The position numbers were made by a program, and so were the translations under genes. 64,000 nucleotides of DNA, from assembly GCA_016617855.1 (NCBI GenBank), contig JAECUM010092842.1, positions 310,001 through 374,000 of the forward strand. The letters run 5' to 3'. Position 1 is the first letter of the stretch. Each line of letters opens with the position of its first letter. This DNA comes from Megalonaias nervosa. Taxonomy: Eukaryota; Mollusca; Bivalvia; Unionida; Unionidae. The notes under the pieces were generated by a model. It did no database searches. It was not told where the DNA came from and worked only from the letters and a program-made list of their open reading frames with translations. This document shows positions 35,951-49,600 of the stretch, in pieces.

Positions 35951-36123
35951 ATGCTTCACACTGCGGATAACTTATAAAATGCTTCACAGTGTGATCATTT
36001 ATAAAATACTTCACACTCTAGATCACATATAAAATTCATGCACTGTGGATCACTTGTAAATTACACTAGATCACTTATAAAATTTTCATCCTGTGGATCA
36101 CTTATAAAATGCTTCACACTGTA
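35951..36123. repeat. ~33-bp degenerate tandem repeat
   Basis: Unit about 'TGGATCACTTATAAAATGCT' plus 'TCACACTG', roughly five to six copies, decayed in the middle. Confidence 0.75.
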
Positions 36124-36963
36124 ATAATCTAGGTTATCTGCCAATCTAAGCCCTACTGGAAACAAGTCTCCTACCCAAGGTTGAAACTATAAAGTAGCAA
36201 ATATACCAGACTCGAAAACTGAACTGTCAGTGCTGCTATTATGCTTTCACTAAAACAAAAATTACCTAGATATATGGAATAAAGAAGAGAGATCAATACT
36301 TAGAAAAGGGGACTTAAACTATGTTGTTGGATATTTTTTTTCTGTTTATACTATATGGATTTAAATAATTATATGATTCTGTTGAATATTATTGGTATCA
36401 TTTAAAGTTTCTCTTAATATGAACTTAAGATATTTACATGCTGAATTTTGCTGCAGCAGACTGTAGTACATTTGATTGGTGATGTAATGTTCTGGAATGT
36501 GCTAATGTTTCATACAAATAACAGTTTTGAATATGGTTCTTTTACTGCAGATGGATCAGTTGCTCCATTGTGTACTTGGGAAAGGCACTTATCTCCCTTT
36601 TCCTTGGCATGATATAGCCAACAATGCGTTTAAAGCGCTGTTAAAACCAACCAACCATCACTTTGCAAACATTTGCTATAAATGACTTTTAGAAAGTGCA
36701 CAGCAGAATTTAATATATCTAATGGCTTATGAAATGAATTAATGGAAATTTAATATTTCCATACAATTTGGAGGAATGAGTAACAACGAAACCCTAATTA
36801 ATTTTCATGGAAGTGTTGCATTAAATAATAACAGGAAAAGGTTATTCAGTACAAAATAGCACCTTTATTGAAGTTCTTTTTAAAGCTGCATAAATTTTAT
36901 TAACATTTATGCTCATATATGTGACACTTTTGGCACAGTATTCATAATAATGCATTCATACAT

Positions 36964-37060
36964 TACCATCTATATTTTCTTATAAGTCAAGTCCAGCTGC
37001 AAACTGTACAGACCCAGATCTGCCATTGCTTAAGGTGCCAGTAGATCTGAGTCGAATGCA
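36964..37060. mobile_element. MITE left half (copy e)
   Basis: 'TCTTATAAGTCAAGTCCAGC' then 'TGCAAACTGTACAGACCCAG' and a shortened second arm. The matching right half lies at 37880-37985, so the copy may have been split by later insertions. Confidence 0.65.
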
Positions 37061-37630
37061 TTTTCAGTTCTTGCTTCAAAAGACATCCAATCAGATTAAA
37101 TCTATCTCATATTCATGGGCAGTGACGTGCCTACCACAGATTCATTATGACTGCCTAATATAAAAATGTTCCGTCTATTTATAGCAGTACCTTGCAATGG
37201 TGACACTGGAACAGCCTGCCACATCACTTGTACAATCACAATCCCCCCGTAAGTTTTCCCATACAAGTTATAATTACAGAATTACCAATATGCTGATACA
37301 ATAATTTCTTTTTTAAGATGCATATGTCATCTTTGTATCAATCAGAAGTATTTTAAAGCAGGTAACATTGTAGTATCTGGATAATGATCTTGGCATGTAC
37401 AGATTGAGGGGTTTGCTGTTGCAATCAAACTTGCTGCTCTGTTTTTGCTGTGCATCATTGCAAAGTTATAATGATCAGCATATATCTTAATTTATATACT
37501 ATTATTTTCAGGTTTTCTTTCCTCTGTTGTTTGGATTTGACAAATGTTTGTTTGGAATCCTTCATTTTCCATGAACACAAATGGTCTACTTGCAAACCTG
37601 GTTGAAGCAGGGAAATATAAGGCAGGGATG

Positions 37631-37871
37631 GTTGTTGTTGTTGTGGGTTTAATGCAGTTTTTCAGTACAAGACAGATTATACATGACAGCCAGTATAATA
37701 GGTGGAGGAAGAGCCAGGAAAACCCCAGCAAGGACTCCATGAGAAGCTACTGACAAGCTTTCTTTCATACCCACAGTGGCCAGGTCTGAGACTCAAACCC
37801 ACCCAGACAGAGGTGAGTTGGCAGTGATCAGTAAAGGCAAGCGCCTTTGACCACTTGGCCACCCAGGGCCC
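37631..37871 (-). mobile_element. tRNA-derived SINE, family 2 copy
   Basis: On the minus strand: 'GGGTGGCCAAGTGGTCAAAG' (A box), 'GTGGGTTTGAGTCTCAG' (B box), body with 'TTTTCCTGGCTC' and 'GCATTAAACCCAC', ending in (AAC)n. A second copy is at 43901-44132. Lies between the two MITE halves. Confidence 0.8.
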
Positions 37872-37879
37872 TGCAGAGA

Positions 37880-37985
37880 CAGTTCTCTGGTATACAGTTT
37901 GTTAAGAAAAATCAGTGGAATAAACAAAACAGACCCTGCTCTGCCAGAACATTGTTGCTTGCAGTTGGATTCAACTTATAAATGA
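37880..37985. mobile_element. MITE right half (copy e)
   Basis: Contains the central 'CAGTTTGTTAAGAAAAATCA' block and the right arm 'GCAGTTGGATTCAACTTATA'. Complements the left half at 36964. Confidence 0.65.
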
Positions 37986-40373
37986 TTAAACATAGTAGGT
38001 CAAATACCCTTGTACCAATTTCAATTAAAACAACTATTTTATGAACTCCGAGCACAAGTTCTTAGTTTATACAGATATGCCACTATTTTGTCTACAAATA
38101 TATAGTATTGTAAAATTCAACAAATAATGTTTTTCCCTGGAATACAACATTAAAAATTTAAAAAGAACTTAAGTATTGTGAATTATATCACAAATTGTCT
38201 TAGAAGTTCTATCACAAGTCCAAAAGTATAGAGCATTCCAAATGAATTCCAGTGGTGTTGTGAATGAATTCTGATCTTGAATGTGTTGATGTGCCAATAG
38301 TCTGGACTAGTGTTGATGTGCTAACAATCTTAATTTATTATAATGATATAATCCAAATTGCCTCTAAATGAATTCACAATAATCCTAAAATAGTGATTTA
38401 GTCTACATTAATAAGCACTTTTTAATTCCAATGGATAAGCTAAATAAGTCCTCTCAAATTAAAACTGAACACAACTAAATGACTTATTCCACTTAAGACG
38501 TTAAGATAGGAATAAATAATTCTGATTTAAACAACTTTAATATAAAATCCAAAGATAAAATATGAGGATCAGGATGAGGGTCAAAAGTTATTTCTAGAAA
38601 TTTTGAAGCTGCAAAAACAAGATCAGGTCTTTCACCCAAACATTAATAAAGAACATGACAGATTTCAGGTAGACCAGAAATTTCCAGGGGGATAACCACT
38701 GTCCTAAGCTCAGATCCATGTAATCATGTTTACTTAAAGTAATAATTATCCTGAAATATAATCTACAATCATAGACAAAAACTAACAATAGTTTACCAAA
38801 AAAAATTTGACATAGCAGGCTCAGACTCCTACACCTAATTATGGACAAAGGTGAATCACAAAACAGAAATTAAATACACATAACAACAGACCAAGGTACA
38901 TTGAAGCCAGCTTCAAACATTATGTAGAAAATCAAATACAGCTGATAAGTCTTCTGGATTCACTTATCATAAGCACAGTATAAATATATCTAAAAATATT
39001 AAATTTTCATTGATCCAGTCCCAAACGTTACCATCATACCGAACTACAAAATAAAACTATTGTTGACTGGACTAGTTTTTATCCTGGAAACTTTAAATTA
39101 TTCACTATTTTTCATGCTGCTGTTAAAACTGTCACCATTAGTAGGGACTGCTATAAACAGTTGATAGTAGCATTTCCATATTAGGCGATCAAACTCAATA
39201 GAGTAGTAATTTCCTGTGAACATTTGCTAAATTTTATCTGACTGGACATTGGTTGATGCAAGGCTGATGTTGTTATGATACAGTGCATATCCTGAGTGAT
39301 AAGTGCAGTGACCAAAGATAAATAAAATCTAAAACACTTCCACTCCATTAATTTAAATGGTCTTGCAGGAAATGTTGGAACTGGATGCTGTTAGGTATGC
39401 TTTGTCTGACAAAATGAAACAGGAGTATGTGAAACATTGCTATATTTTACATGGTTAAAATTTTTGTCAAAAAAAATACTCTTTGAGTAACAAATGGATT
39501 ATCAATCAAAGAATTACTTGAAGTAATGATTTGACAAACCTATCACAATATGTATGTAACATCACAAATGAATAAACCTAAAACGTGTAGCATGCATTTG
39601 TTCAGAGGTAATGGGATACCATAACAAAGAGCCTAACATGTTGATATTCACTGTACTGTACAATTCCTGAGTACAACAAAGCCATGACTTTCAGCAAGTT
39701 TTTAAACTTGTGTTAGAGATATATCAATGGGAGGAAGGCACTGTCTGCTTGTAATATCATTTTCTCTAAGGAAAGTCTTCACAATCAACTTAAACACATT
39801 TTATTTTTGTGGCCAGAATGATTTAATAGCAATCAACACATTATATATAATTATCTAATGATCATGGAATGTACCATTTGTTGATACGTGTACTTGCCAC
39901 CAAAATTGTTTCATGTAAAAAAAATTTCTCCTGGTGCTTTTTTTTTTTGTCATTTATTTTTTGAGATAATAGTATTTTGCAAAGTAAACGGAAAGAAAAA
40001 CAGGAACAGTATTTTGCAAGACTGTTACATGGTAAGTATGTACTTTAAAAAATGTTCCCAATATTTGTGTCTAAAAATGTAAATATCATCATAATCTGAT
40101 CACAAGTTTTAAACAAATCTGCTTTTTCAAATTTTTTCATTATTATCCAAATTTAATCTCCAAAAAATTAAATTCATCATATCTTTGTTCAATACCATAT
40201 ACATGAGTTATCTTTCTTATTGTACAGTTTTTGTATGTAATAGTTTTTTAACAAATTAGTATAACATCATTTTTTTAATGAAACAGCATGGTGTGCAAGA
40301 ACTATAAAATGACAATGTAAATTCACATATGAAATACAACATGTAAATTCCTCATAAAAATATTTTGCCAAGA
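37986..40373. other. Intergenic sequence downstream of the cathepsin gene
   Basis: AT-rich; no gene recognised. Contains the candidate minus-strand poly(A) signal at 39953-39958. Confidence 0.45.
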
Positions 40374-40592
40374 TACTGTATATACTTGCTCACGAGTCAA
40401 TTCCAAGTGCAAAACTGCATAGACCCAGATCTGCCATCGCATAATGAACCAGCAAATCTAGATCCATACAGTTTATAAGGGAGTAATCAATAGAACACCA
40501 TAGACCTTGATATACTAGTGCATTAAGTGTTGACAGATCAGGGTCTATGATGTTTGCAGCTGGACTCAACTTACACCTGAGTTTATATGGTA
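40374..40592. mobile_element. Palindromic MITE, copy f
   Basis: 'CTCACGAGTCAATTCCAAGT' at the left and 'GCAGCTGGACTCAACTTACA' at the right with both internal arms. Sits 68 bases past the cathepsin stop codon, so it is probably transcribed in its 3' UTR. Confidence 0.8.
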
Positions 40593-40659
40593 CTGTATAT
40601 TGCATGTCAAAAACAAATTTTCTGTATTGTGCAAGATTTCTGTCCTTGCCTATTCTTGT

Positions 40660-40697
40660 CTACTGCACGCTGACAGTTGAAACCTCTTCTGCAATAC
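40660..40697 (-). CDS. Cathepsin O-like terminal exon
   Basis: Only 38 bases. The minus-strand acceptor 'tatcccaaaag' precedes GT ATT GCA GAA GAG, which with the carried G reads GIAEEVSTVSVQ and stops at TAG (40662-40660). This matches the family ending C-G-I-A-(D/E)-x-V-S-(S/T)-x-x-V. Assigned by phase and by this short motif; the acceptor has a weak pyrimidine tract, so a different last exon remains possible. Confidence 0.75.
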
Positions 40698-43600
40698 CTT
40701 TTGGGATACAAAAAGGAAAGTATTTAGTACATTTCAATTTTACTGATGACAATGTTGACATTATTTTTTTACGTATTTAACTGTTTTAATTTCTAAATAA
40801 AACCAAAATCCCTCAATATGCTATTTTTGTAAAAGCCTCCAATCAGAATATTTCAGTGTTAACTGCAAGAAATGCACCAAATTTTCAGTTTGTACCCACA
40901 TCTAAAACAACATGGTAATTTGTAGCATTATTCATAATAAACCCCTATTGACTAGAATATATCCATTGGAAATTTATGACTTCATTAATATGGCATAATT
41001 GTAAAATGTTGTTTTGCGAAAATGCTTAAGAAAAGACAATTGCTGACAAATGACACAATACACTGTATAGAGATGGATAGAGAATATTCTATTAGTAAAA
41101 AATGGGCCAAAACTCGGTCAGCCTTTGATTACAAACAAGTGAAAATCAAACTTGTCAAGGCATCACATAGCTGGAGAGAGACAAAACATGACCCCAATCA
41201 GATCTTGAATCTGGACATACATACACACTTATAACAAGAATACAGGATCTGAACCTACTAGGCTGGTTCATGTGATTCTCCATATCTGAAGTACCAACCC
41301 TTAATCCCTCTATGGTTCTACTACAAATCTGACATCACTGACATATACAGAAAACTGACTGTGGCACCAGATGTACAGACAGAAGCATTGCTGCCATCAA
41401 GTATTGAACCTAGTATTTGTACATCACTGTCAGGCTGTCTGGTCAGATTTATAAACAGGAACAAGACTTTTTTGAGTTTCTGCCAACAAATAAGGGTGTT
41501 ATTTCCTTATATCACAGCTACAGGTATGGATGTTGTCATCAATATACAGAACAATTTTCAAATAATTTTATATAATAATCTAGCGACAAAGGTTTAATGA
41601 AACTAAATAAATGATTAAATGATTTAAGATTCATCCCACAGTAAAGTTGGGAGAACAGCAATCCTTCATATACATTTGCGAAAAACAAAAAGAAAACTCT
41701 GAACGAGGATCAGAATTTTGCATCAGACAAAGGGATTTGTGTTCTGTCATATGCAAAATTGTGATCCTGAGGGTGAAACGTTTCTATCCAACCCCTATGC
41801 ATAATGAAGGATTATGCTTTTCATATTCCTCAAAAAAAAATAATAGGGTTGAAGTCAAAATGCATATTGTGAATACTGTTATGTATATGTAATTTAATTA
41901 CTTGTGTGTTAGTTTAAATTCTTTTTTATTTTAATTTTGTTTCATTATATTTTATTGTAATGATAATTTTCATTGGATTTGAATCTCTTTCAGAAAATTC
42001 ACTTGACCTGATTAGAATGTAACGGTTGCTTTATCACTATTATTAGTTCACCTTGGTTGAGACGTTTGTAAACACTGAATGAAAATGATTGGCTATTACC
42101 AAGGTCATGTTCAGCCCACGTGTTAGCTGAGTTGTAAACAGCCTTTTTTAATTTATTTCCAGTGTGGGAATCTGATTCTTAGTTAGGGCTATTCTTGCCG
42201 ATGTGATAATTGGCATTTTTTTTTACTGCGCTGTTCAAATTAGTGATCGCGTATCCCCGTCACGTGAGCCACCATGTGATCTGAAATCGTGGGTTAAAAC
42301 AGACGCTCTCTAGTAGATTTATCAGTCGTATCATACACCTTTAAGAGCTCTAGGTGTTTTTTTATTGTTGATGCCAGTTTGTTCTCAAGTTCATCTATTT
42401 TTTGGAATTTAATAATTCATATTCTCTGGAAAACAAAACAAGTGCTTTTCTTTATAAAAATTCTGGGACAAAGACATTTAGTGGAAATTTATTCTGGAAT
42501 TCTAAATGGGAACATTATAAATTGTGTTTCAACGAGGAACTGGTGCCATCAGTACAATGACCTCATCTGACATCATCGCTTTCCATATTGGAACTTCATA
42601 GAGATTCAAACCTGGATTCAATTAGAACTGTTTAGTGATAGGACTTATATTTTTCAATTCTAGGATTAATTTTTGGATTATATTCACAAACCATAAGTTC
42701 TATTTCATATTTTTATCTTGTTTTGTAGGGAAATAAATTATTTTGTTAAAATTTACAAAGCCTGTTGACTTCACTCTTTTCTTTTGTTACTTTTGTACGA
42801 GCCTACATGTAACAATACAGATGCAACTTTAATACAGCAAAACACACACTGAAAAAATTTCACAACCTAAGATGTATCAAACAAAATTAGGTTTACACTG
42901 AAAAATTCAGGGTAAACATTTATGATGCTTAAACATACACAGGGTGTCTGAATTTAAACATATACAGAATGTCTGAATTATTTAATGAAGATAAGCTTCT
43001 GCAAAGATACAAATGTGAAAAGGTCACTAAGTCCACTCTTATCCCTAAGATTAAACAAGACAGACAAAATAATGATATAGTCCTCAATTCAACACAGATC
43101 TAAAATTGATTTTCTTCTCATAATAATAATGAGAATATGAATGTGCAAAAAAGTCAATCACAACAAAGGCTTTTTCAGTCTGAAACTGGATTACAGGCGT
43201 ACATGTAACTAGGTCGATTGAAAAATGTCCCATTTTCTAAACAATAATTTCAAATGCTGCTTGTTTCAGGGCACAAAATGCATTGCAATTAATGTTGATC
43301 TTCATGAATGTAAAAGAATGCTCAAGTGATGATAAAAATGAGTTTTTTGCCAATTTGTGTATACTGCTTGCAGTAGGTCATGTGATGAAAGACAGCAGTT
43401 ATGTGAAGAAATACAGCAGTCATGTGATGAAAGACAGTAGTCATGTGATGAAAGATAGCAGTCATGTGATGAAATACAGCAACATACAAGATATTATCTA
43501 CCTGTTTTCTACACTGGAAATGATGATCATACACATGTAGAGATGTGAGAATAAAGGATCTGGACTGTCCAAGTTAGTTCTTTAGAGGGATCATATACTT

Positions 43601-46600
43601 CAACTGCTACAATTTTGTGTTTTAATAACTTTGTTTGAAATTACAAAAATTACCTTTCTCGTATGACACTCTTGGCACATAATACTTCATTTAATCTGCA
43701 TTTAAATATATATAATCCTAAATATATATAATCCATTAAAATCTGTATATTTGAGACCTATAAAAAAGCATACATGCTTGTTTCTTCTCTTATTCTACTG
43801 TAATAAATGGACAATTAGAGAATATGTATATCTGCTTTCAACTACTGGAATATCCCTCAACAAATTTTCAAATGTCGACAGATAATTACATCTGAAATGA
43901 TGGGTCCCAGATGGCAGAGCGGTCTTATCACTCACCATTACTGATCACTGCCATCTCACACCTGTCCACACTAGTTGGCCAATGTGGATATGTGTGAAAG
44001 CCTGTCAGTAACTTCCATGGGTCAGTATTTCTTACTGGAATTTTCCTGGGGTTTTTGTCAACCAGTTATACTGGCAAGCAAGTATACTCAATATGCACTG
44101 AGAAATGGCATTAAACACAAAACAACAACAACTGAAACATACAAAGTGTACAAAGAAGACAGAAACTTACCACACACATTATTACCAATCTTGATGTAGA
44201 GATAGCCATCATGCCCATAATCTGTACCCCAGGAATTACGCACTATGTAGTATGGAATTTCCCCTGTAACATCATAATGATAAAATAACAATAATAATAA
44301 CTCAAAATCAACTGACTTGAGCTAAGAAACTTTAAAATATACAGTTATTGTTTCTTTTTCCTGGCTAAAGTATTAGATGTAAGTAAAAGTTAATTGTGTG
44401 ATGCTAGCTTCAGAAGCATGTTGCTGCAGCATCAATCTCCTTAACAATCTACCCAAGTTACTCACCGTAAAAAAAGCACCAATGTTGTATATTAAAGAAG
44501 GTAAACAATTAAACAAAACATCCCCCCACACAATTCAGGAAATGTTTAGGAACCTTTCTACAGTTGATCCACATAGTTCCCTATACCTGATTTCCGCACA
44601 ATTTATTCAATTAAATTTTTGAGGTGAACAGCAATGAGTAAAACATAAGATGTGATTTGTCTCTTGTACCCATCGAGTTCATGGACTTTAAATCTAGCAA
44701 ATGGAATATATGTTGACATGGATCAACTGATATTTTAAGTCATTTCAACTCGTGGCTTTTGGAGAATTAATTTATACTCCTACGAAAAAGAGACAATAAA
44801 TAAACTTTTCAGCAATAGTGTGCTAAACCAAAACTGTTTCAGGTCCATAGTAATGATTTTCCCTCATGCAAATGAAGGTTAGATGCTCTGAGTATAATTT
44901 CTGATGTTGGAGTGTATTTTGTGTTTACAAAGATTTCTGAATGAGCAGCCAAGTTCCTGGCATCTTCTCTAGCTATTTGTTGTCAATCCACTTTATTCCA
45001 CATTGATCCTTGGCAGCTAGTGGAAACAGTGTTTTGAACATATGTCATCATGCAGATGAAAGAGTTACTCCCCACAGTAAGCTCAATCAACTGACCGATG
45101 ACAGAGCTCATTACAAAAGTTGGTTGTTTAATATGACAACTTCCATGATGTCTACGTTTCTCAACTCCAAAATTAACTTGAGTGCAAATGGTCTGAATTG
45201 GTGAATGTTTCTTCAGTAATACTTACCTGATAATAATACCTTTAGAGTACTACCACAACCTCCCAAATCCAGCTATCCCATCTGAAATTTTTAGCTATGG
45301 GAGCTAAATGTTATTTTGCCATATGTGTAGCAGTCAGAGTTTACTACCTTTGATACAAGGATTGGCACCAAATCCTGTGTGTATCTCAGTTACAATTGGA
45401 GCAAAATGTTTGCTATTCTAGTAGGATGCAACTGGAGAGGCTGGTGGAGGGGGGTGTATCTGTATTATAATTGGGTAATTATTATCAACAAAAGCTATTT
45501 TTTTACCTGATCACATTACATTAGGATAGCTTTCTTTGCTACCTTCAAATCCAGCCCTTCCAGAAAGACACAAAACATTGTTCTGTCTGTCTGTCTGTAT
45601 GTATATATATATATATAAAAACAATATTGCCAAAGGGAAGCAACTCTTAAAGATTAACTCTCCTTTCTACCCACCAGGTGGTTACCAGTATATCTGATTT
45701 TCATAAATGCCAAGTTTTCTGGGGTCAAATCAGGGAGATCAGTGTTCAAAATCATGGAGATTGGGTCCAAATAAGGGAGAGTAGCATAATGATTAGTTTT
45801 GTGATAAATTTAAACCAAAAAAGTGCACACTGTAGAAAAATTAAGGTAATTAACTACAATGAATAATAGTTACTCAACTTTATTAATTTTCTTATTCTAT
45901 TTTCTTAATCTCACAAAAAATAATATAAGAACCTTCTCAAGAATCAGTCTGTGCTTCAAGAACATGTGACACACTAGTGCTTCAAACACTCAAACTTATA
46001 ATTTTATCAACATGTGCCATCTTACAGTCTTGTAGAGAATTTCTTTTTGCAGCAATACACACATTATTTGAAGGTCTGAGTTCAAAATAGTAACACTTAA
46101 GATTTATGTTACATGACATTAATGATGACTTGTTTTTCCACATTCATTTCCACAGTGGTCTGAATCTTCCTCAACATGCTGAAACAGCACTCAGGATCTG
46201 CAGTCTCAGAAATCAGGATCTGGTCATGAACTAGAAACTTAGCTAACATCTATGCTGTAACTTCCTCATAGAAGGACATAACATTCCTGAAGTAGCAACT
46301 CAGCTGTGTTGAAGAAATTTTGTCTTGGTCGCTATCATTTGCATCACTTTAGGTACAGGACATGATGATTTCTCACTTGCTGTGTGCTGCACCTTTCACA
46401 ATCATTTTCCCCAACTAGAAATGTTCAAATGTGTGTTGCAAGTTGTGCAGTACACAAAGCTTTCTCCCTTTACACTACGTTTGAACTTGCAAATATATTT
46501 CTTTTTTTTCCATTGGCACATTTTCCTTTGGATCCATTAGTATAAGTTTCCATACGATACCAAAATTATTATATTTCCAAATAGATCAAGAACTGTTTTA

Positions 46601-49600
46601 TACATGTTAGGTTGCCTGCAAGCTGTTATACACGACACATCACTCAATATTAATGAGCAAAACAACTTACGTGTGTACAATAAATGAGTCAGTGCATTTA
46701 TCAAGCTGTGATTTGATTGGTTATATATCAATAATAATATCAATAACTATTTGATTGATGGATTATGATAGTTATAATAGTCCACTGAATGTTGTTTAAG
46801 CTGGAAATACCGATGTTTGGCAGACATTTTTTTCTGGGAGTTTTTGTCGGCAAATTGGTAGATCAAAAGATGGGGTCTAAAATCAAAAGATTACTGGACA
46901 ATCTGGGAGACTTGGCATGAATGGGATTAAGCTAGTTTTTTTACTTGAACAACACCTTAAAGGATGCTTGCATTGTGGGAAAGGGTGGGAGGGATTATTT
47001 ATAATGTGATCTGGCAAGTATTATCAGATAAATTTAATTAACATAATTTCATAAAACAAAATGGCTTTCTTCAGCAAATACATCACCTGATCACATTACA
47101 TTAGGAGTAAGGTTGCCTCTACTTGTGTCACCCAGTAGGTTGCTCTACTAACAGTATGTACTTCTCCCAATGTTAATTCAGCACAACAGGAGACAATTTG
47201 TTTATACATGTGCTTATAAGTCGATTCCAACTGCAAACAGCACAGACTCTGAGCTGTTGTCACATAATGTGCCAGCAGATCAGGGTCTATGTTGTTTGTC
47301 TGTTGTACTGATTGCTCCTAATAAACAGCATGGACCCAGAACTGAGTCTGTATAGATGGTATTGTCTCACCATTAAAAAGTTCCCTAGGTGAATCCAGAA
47401 AAGTGGCAAATTCATGTGTGGGTTGAGGTTGAGCTTTATTGAATGGGAATGGTCACTGTCTGTACAGCTACCACTAACCCAATGAGATTCAGATCTCCCC
47501 TTAGTAAGGCTATTTGATGCAAATGGAAACTAAAGAAGGCCAACTGGTCATGCCAGTCAGCTGGCTCGGCTATGTCCCAATTTAAGACATTACATTCAAG
47601 GCCAGCCACTAATACTTCATGAGCTGAAATGTTAATTGGTACCTGATCCTGTGAGAGTTAAGAGTACACTGATTTAATAACCCCATTTAGCCAAGCAGCC
47701 AGCGCTTGTGGGGTTATGTCTTGTATTCCTGCCTTCAGCAGTAGGAATTGTCTGTTCAGTTGATGCAGATATTGTTGATGTATTTCAGGTATCACCCAAG
47801 GGTACATATATACAGGGTCCTACAGTTTTGCTTATCTCAACAAACCAAAGGAGAAGAAACAAAAAGTGTTATTATTGGTTGACTAGTGACTGCAGAATGT
47901 TCTTAGTTAGGAATCAGAACAGAACTGCAGGTAGTTTGGCTCTATGGAAATTGTATGTAGCTCATTCATTCTACATATTGAACTTAATGTTATCGTAACT
48001 TGCCAGCCATGTATGATATGGGGAGGGGAGATGATAGCTCAAACAAGACAAATCAGAAGTTAGGTGTAGTTAAACATGCTCAATTTTGCAGTCTTTCAGT
48101 TGCTTTTCAAAATGCTGGACCAAGTATTTTTGTACCAAAGTGTCAATGAGCAAATGTATGTGTAGACACATCTCATGTCTCTCTTCCACAATGTTAAATT
48201 GGTAAACTGAATGTGACTAATCAAAATCATGTGACAATAATGAACAGTAAGATTACTGCAAAAATATTAATAAATTCACCAGATTTTACAAATTTGTTGT
48301 ATGCACAATATAAAACAACATTCTGACTTACTATATCACTGAAAAAGAAATGTGGATGATTAAATTATACATTTATAGCTTTTAACTTGACTGTCTGGAG
48401 GACACATCTTAGCAAAATGGCAGCAAAAGAAAAACTGGTCTAAACCAGATACACTGGTAGGCATCTAGCTGGTAGAAAGAGAGTTAACCTGTAAGAGCTG
48501 CTTCCCTTTGGGAGAGTTGGATTTCATGGTAGCAAAGAAAGTTATCCAAATATAATGTCAAATGGTAATGTATTTGCCAGAGAAACATATTTTACATGAA
48601 AAATTAGTTTGTTCTTCAAATATTTTACTTGATCATAATACCTTAGGAGAACAGGTAAGAGGTGGGGGGAGTTATATCCCCTTAACCTGGAGAGACCAAC
48701 TCCAGGCCCATGAGGTATGTGAGGCAGCTTCTAGATTCAGAACTCAGCTAAAGAGTTAACTCTGTATGCCAAAAAGCGGCTTTAAGAAAAAAGAAATTTT
48801 CCCTCCAACAAATTCAGTGGGAGTTGTCATGCCACATCCTTAAGAAATTTGCCAAATGACAGGAAGAAAACATGTGCAGCGGTAACAGGTCACACCAGGT
48901 CTTATTCAACATTCTTGGATGAAAGATCCCAGAAACAGAAGGTAGAGAAAGTTGACTATGACCTCAATCATATGGTTTGTATAATTGCCAGCAGGGAACA
49001 GCTTTGTTCAAGTGCAATACTTGTAGCAACTGCTCTAACTTCATGCATAATAAGTTTTCAATCGATTTGGGGTTAATTCTCTGCATGCACAACTGATAAC
49101 CCATCTGATCCAGGGCAATAACGCCTACAATGAGATATCACCCTTTTCCTCGAATGAGATCTTATCTTTTTCCTCTAATGAGATATTATCCTTTTCCTCT
49201 AATGAGATATCATCCTTTTCCTCTAATGAGATTATCATCCTTTTCCTCTAATGAGATATTATCCTTTTCCTCTAATGAGATATTATCCTTTTCCACTAAA
49301 TGAGATATTATCCTTTTCCACTAAATGAGATATTCTCCTTTTCCACTAAATGAGATATTATCCTTTTCCTCTAATGAGATATCATCCTTTTCCTCTAATG
49401 AGATTATCATCCTTTTCCTCTAATGAGATCTTATCTTTTTCATCTAATGAGATATTATCCTTTTCCACTAAATGAGATATTATCCTTTTCCACTAAATGA
49501 GATATTATCCTTTTCCACTAAATGAGATATTATCCTTTTCCTCTAATGAGATATCATCCTTTTCCTCTAATGAGATATTATCCTTTTCCTTTAATGAGAT

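Larger units (their letters stand above)
34413..36950. other. Intergenic sequence between the convergent genes
   Basis: AT-rich, no supported gene on either strand. Holds one MITE (35169-35389) and a short tandem array (35951-36123), listed separately. Confidence 0.5.
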
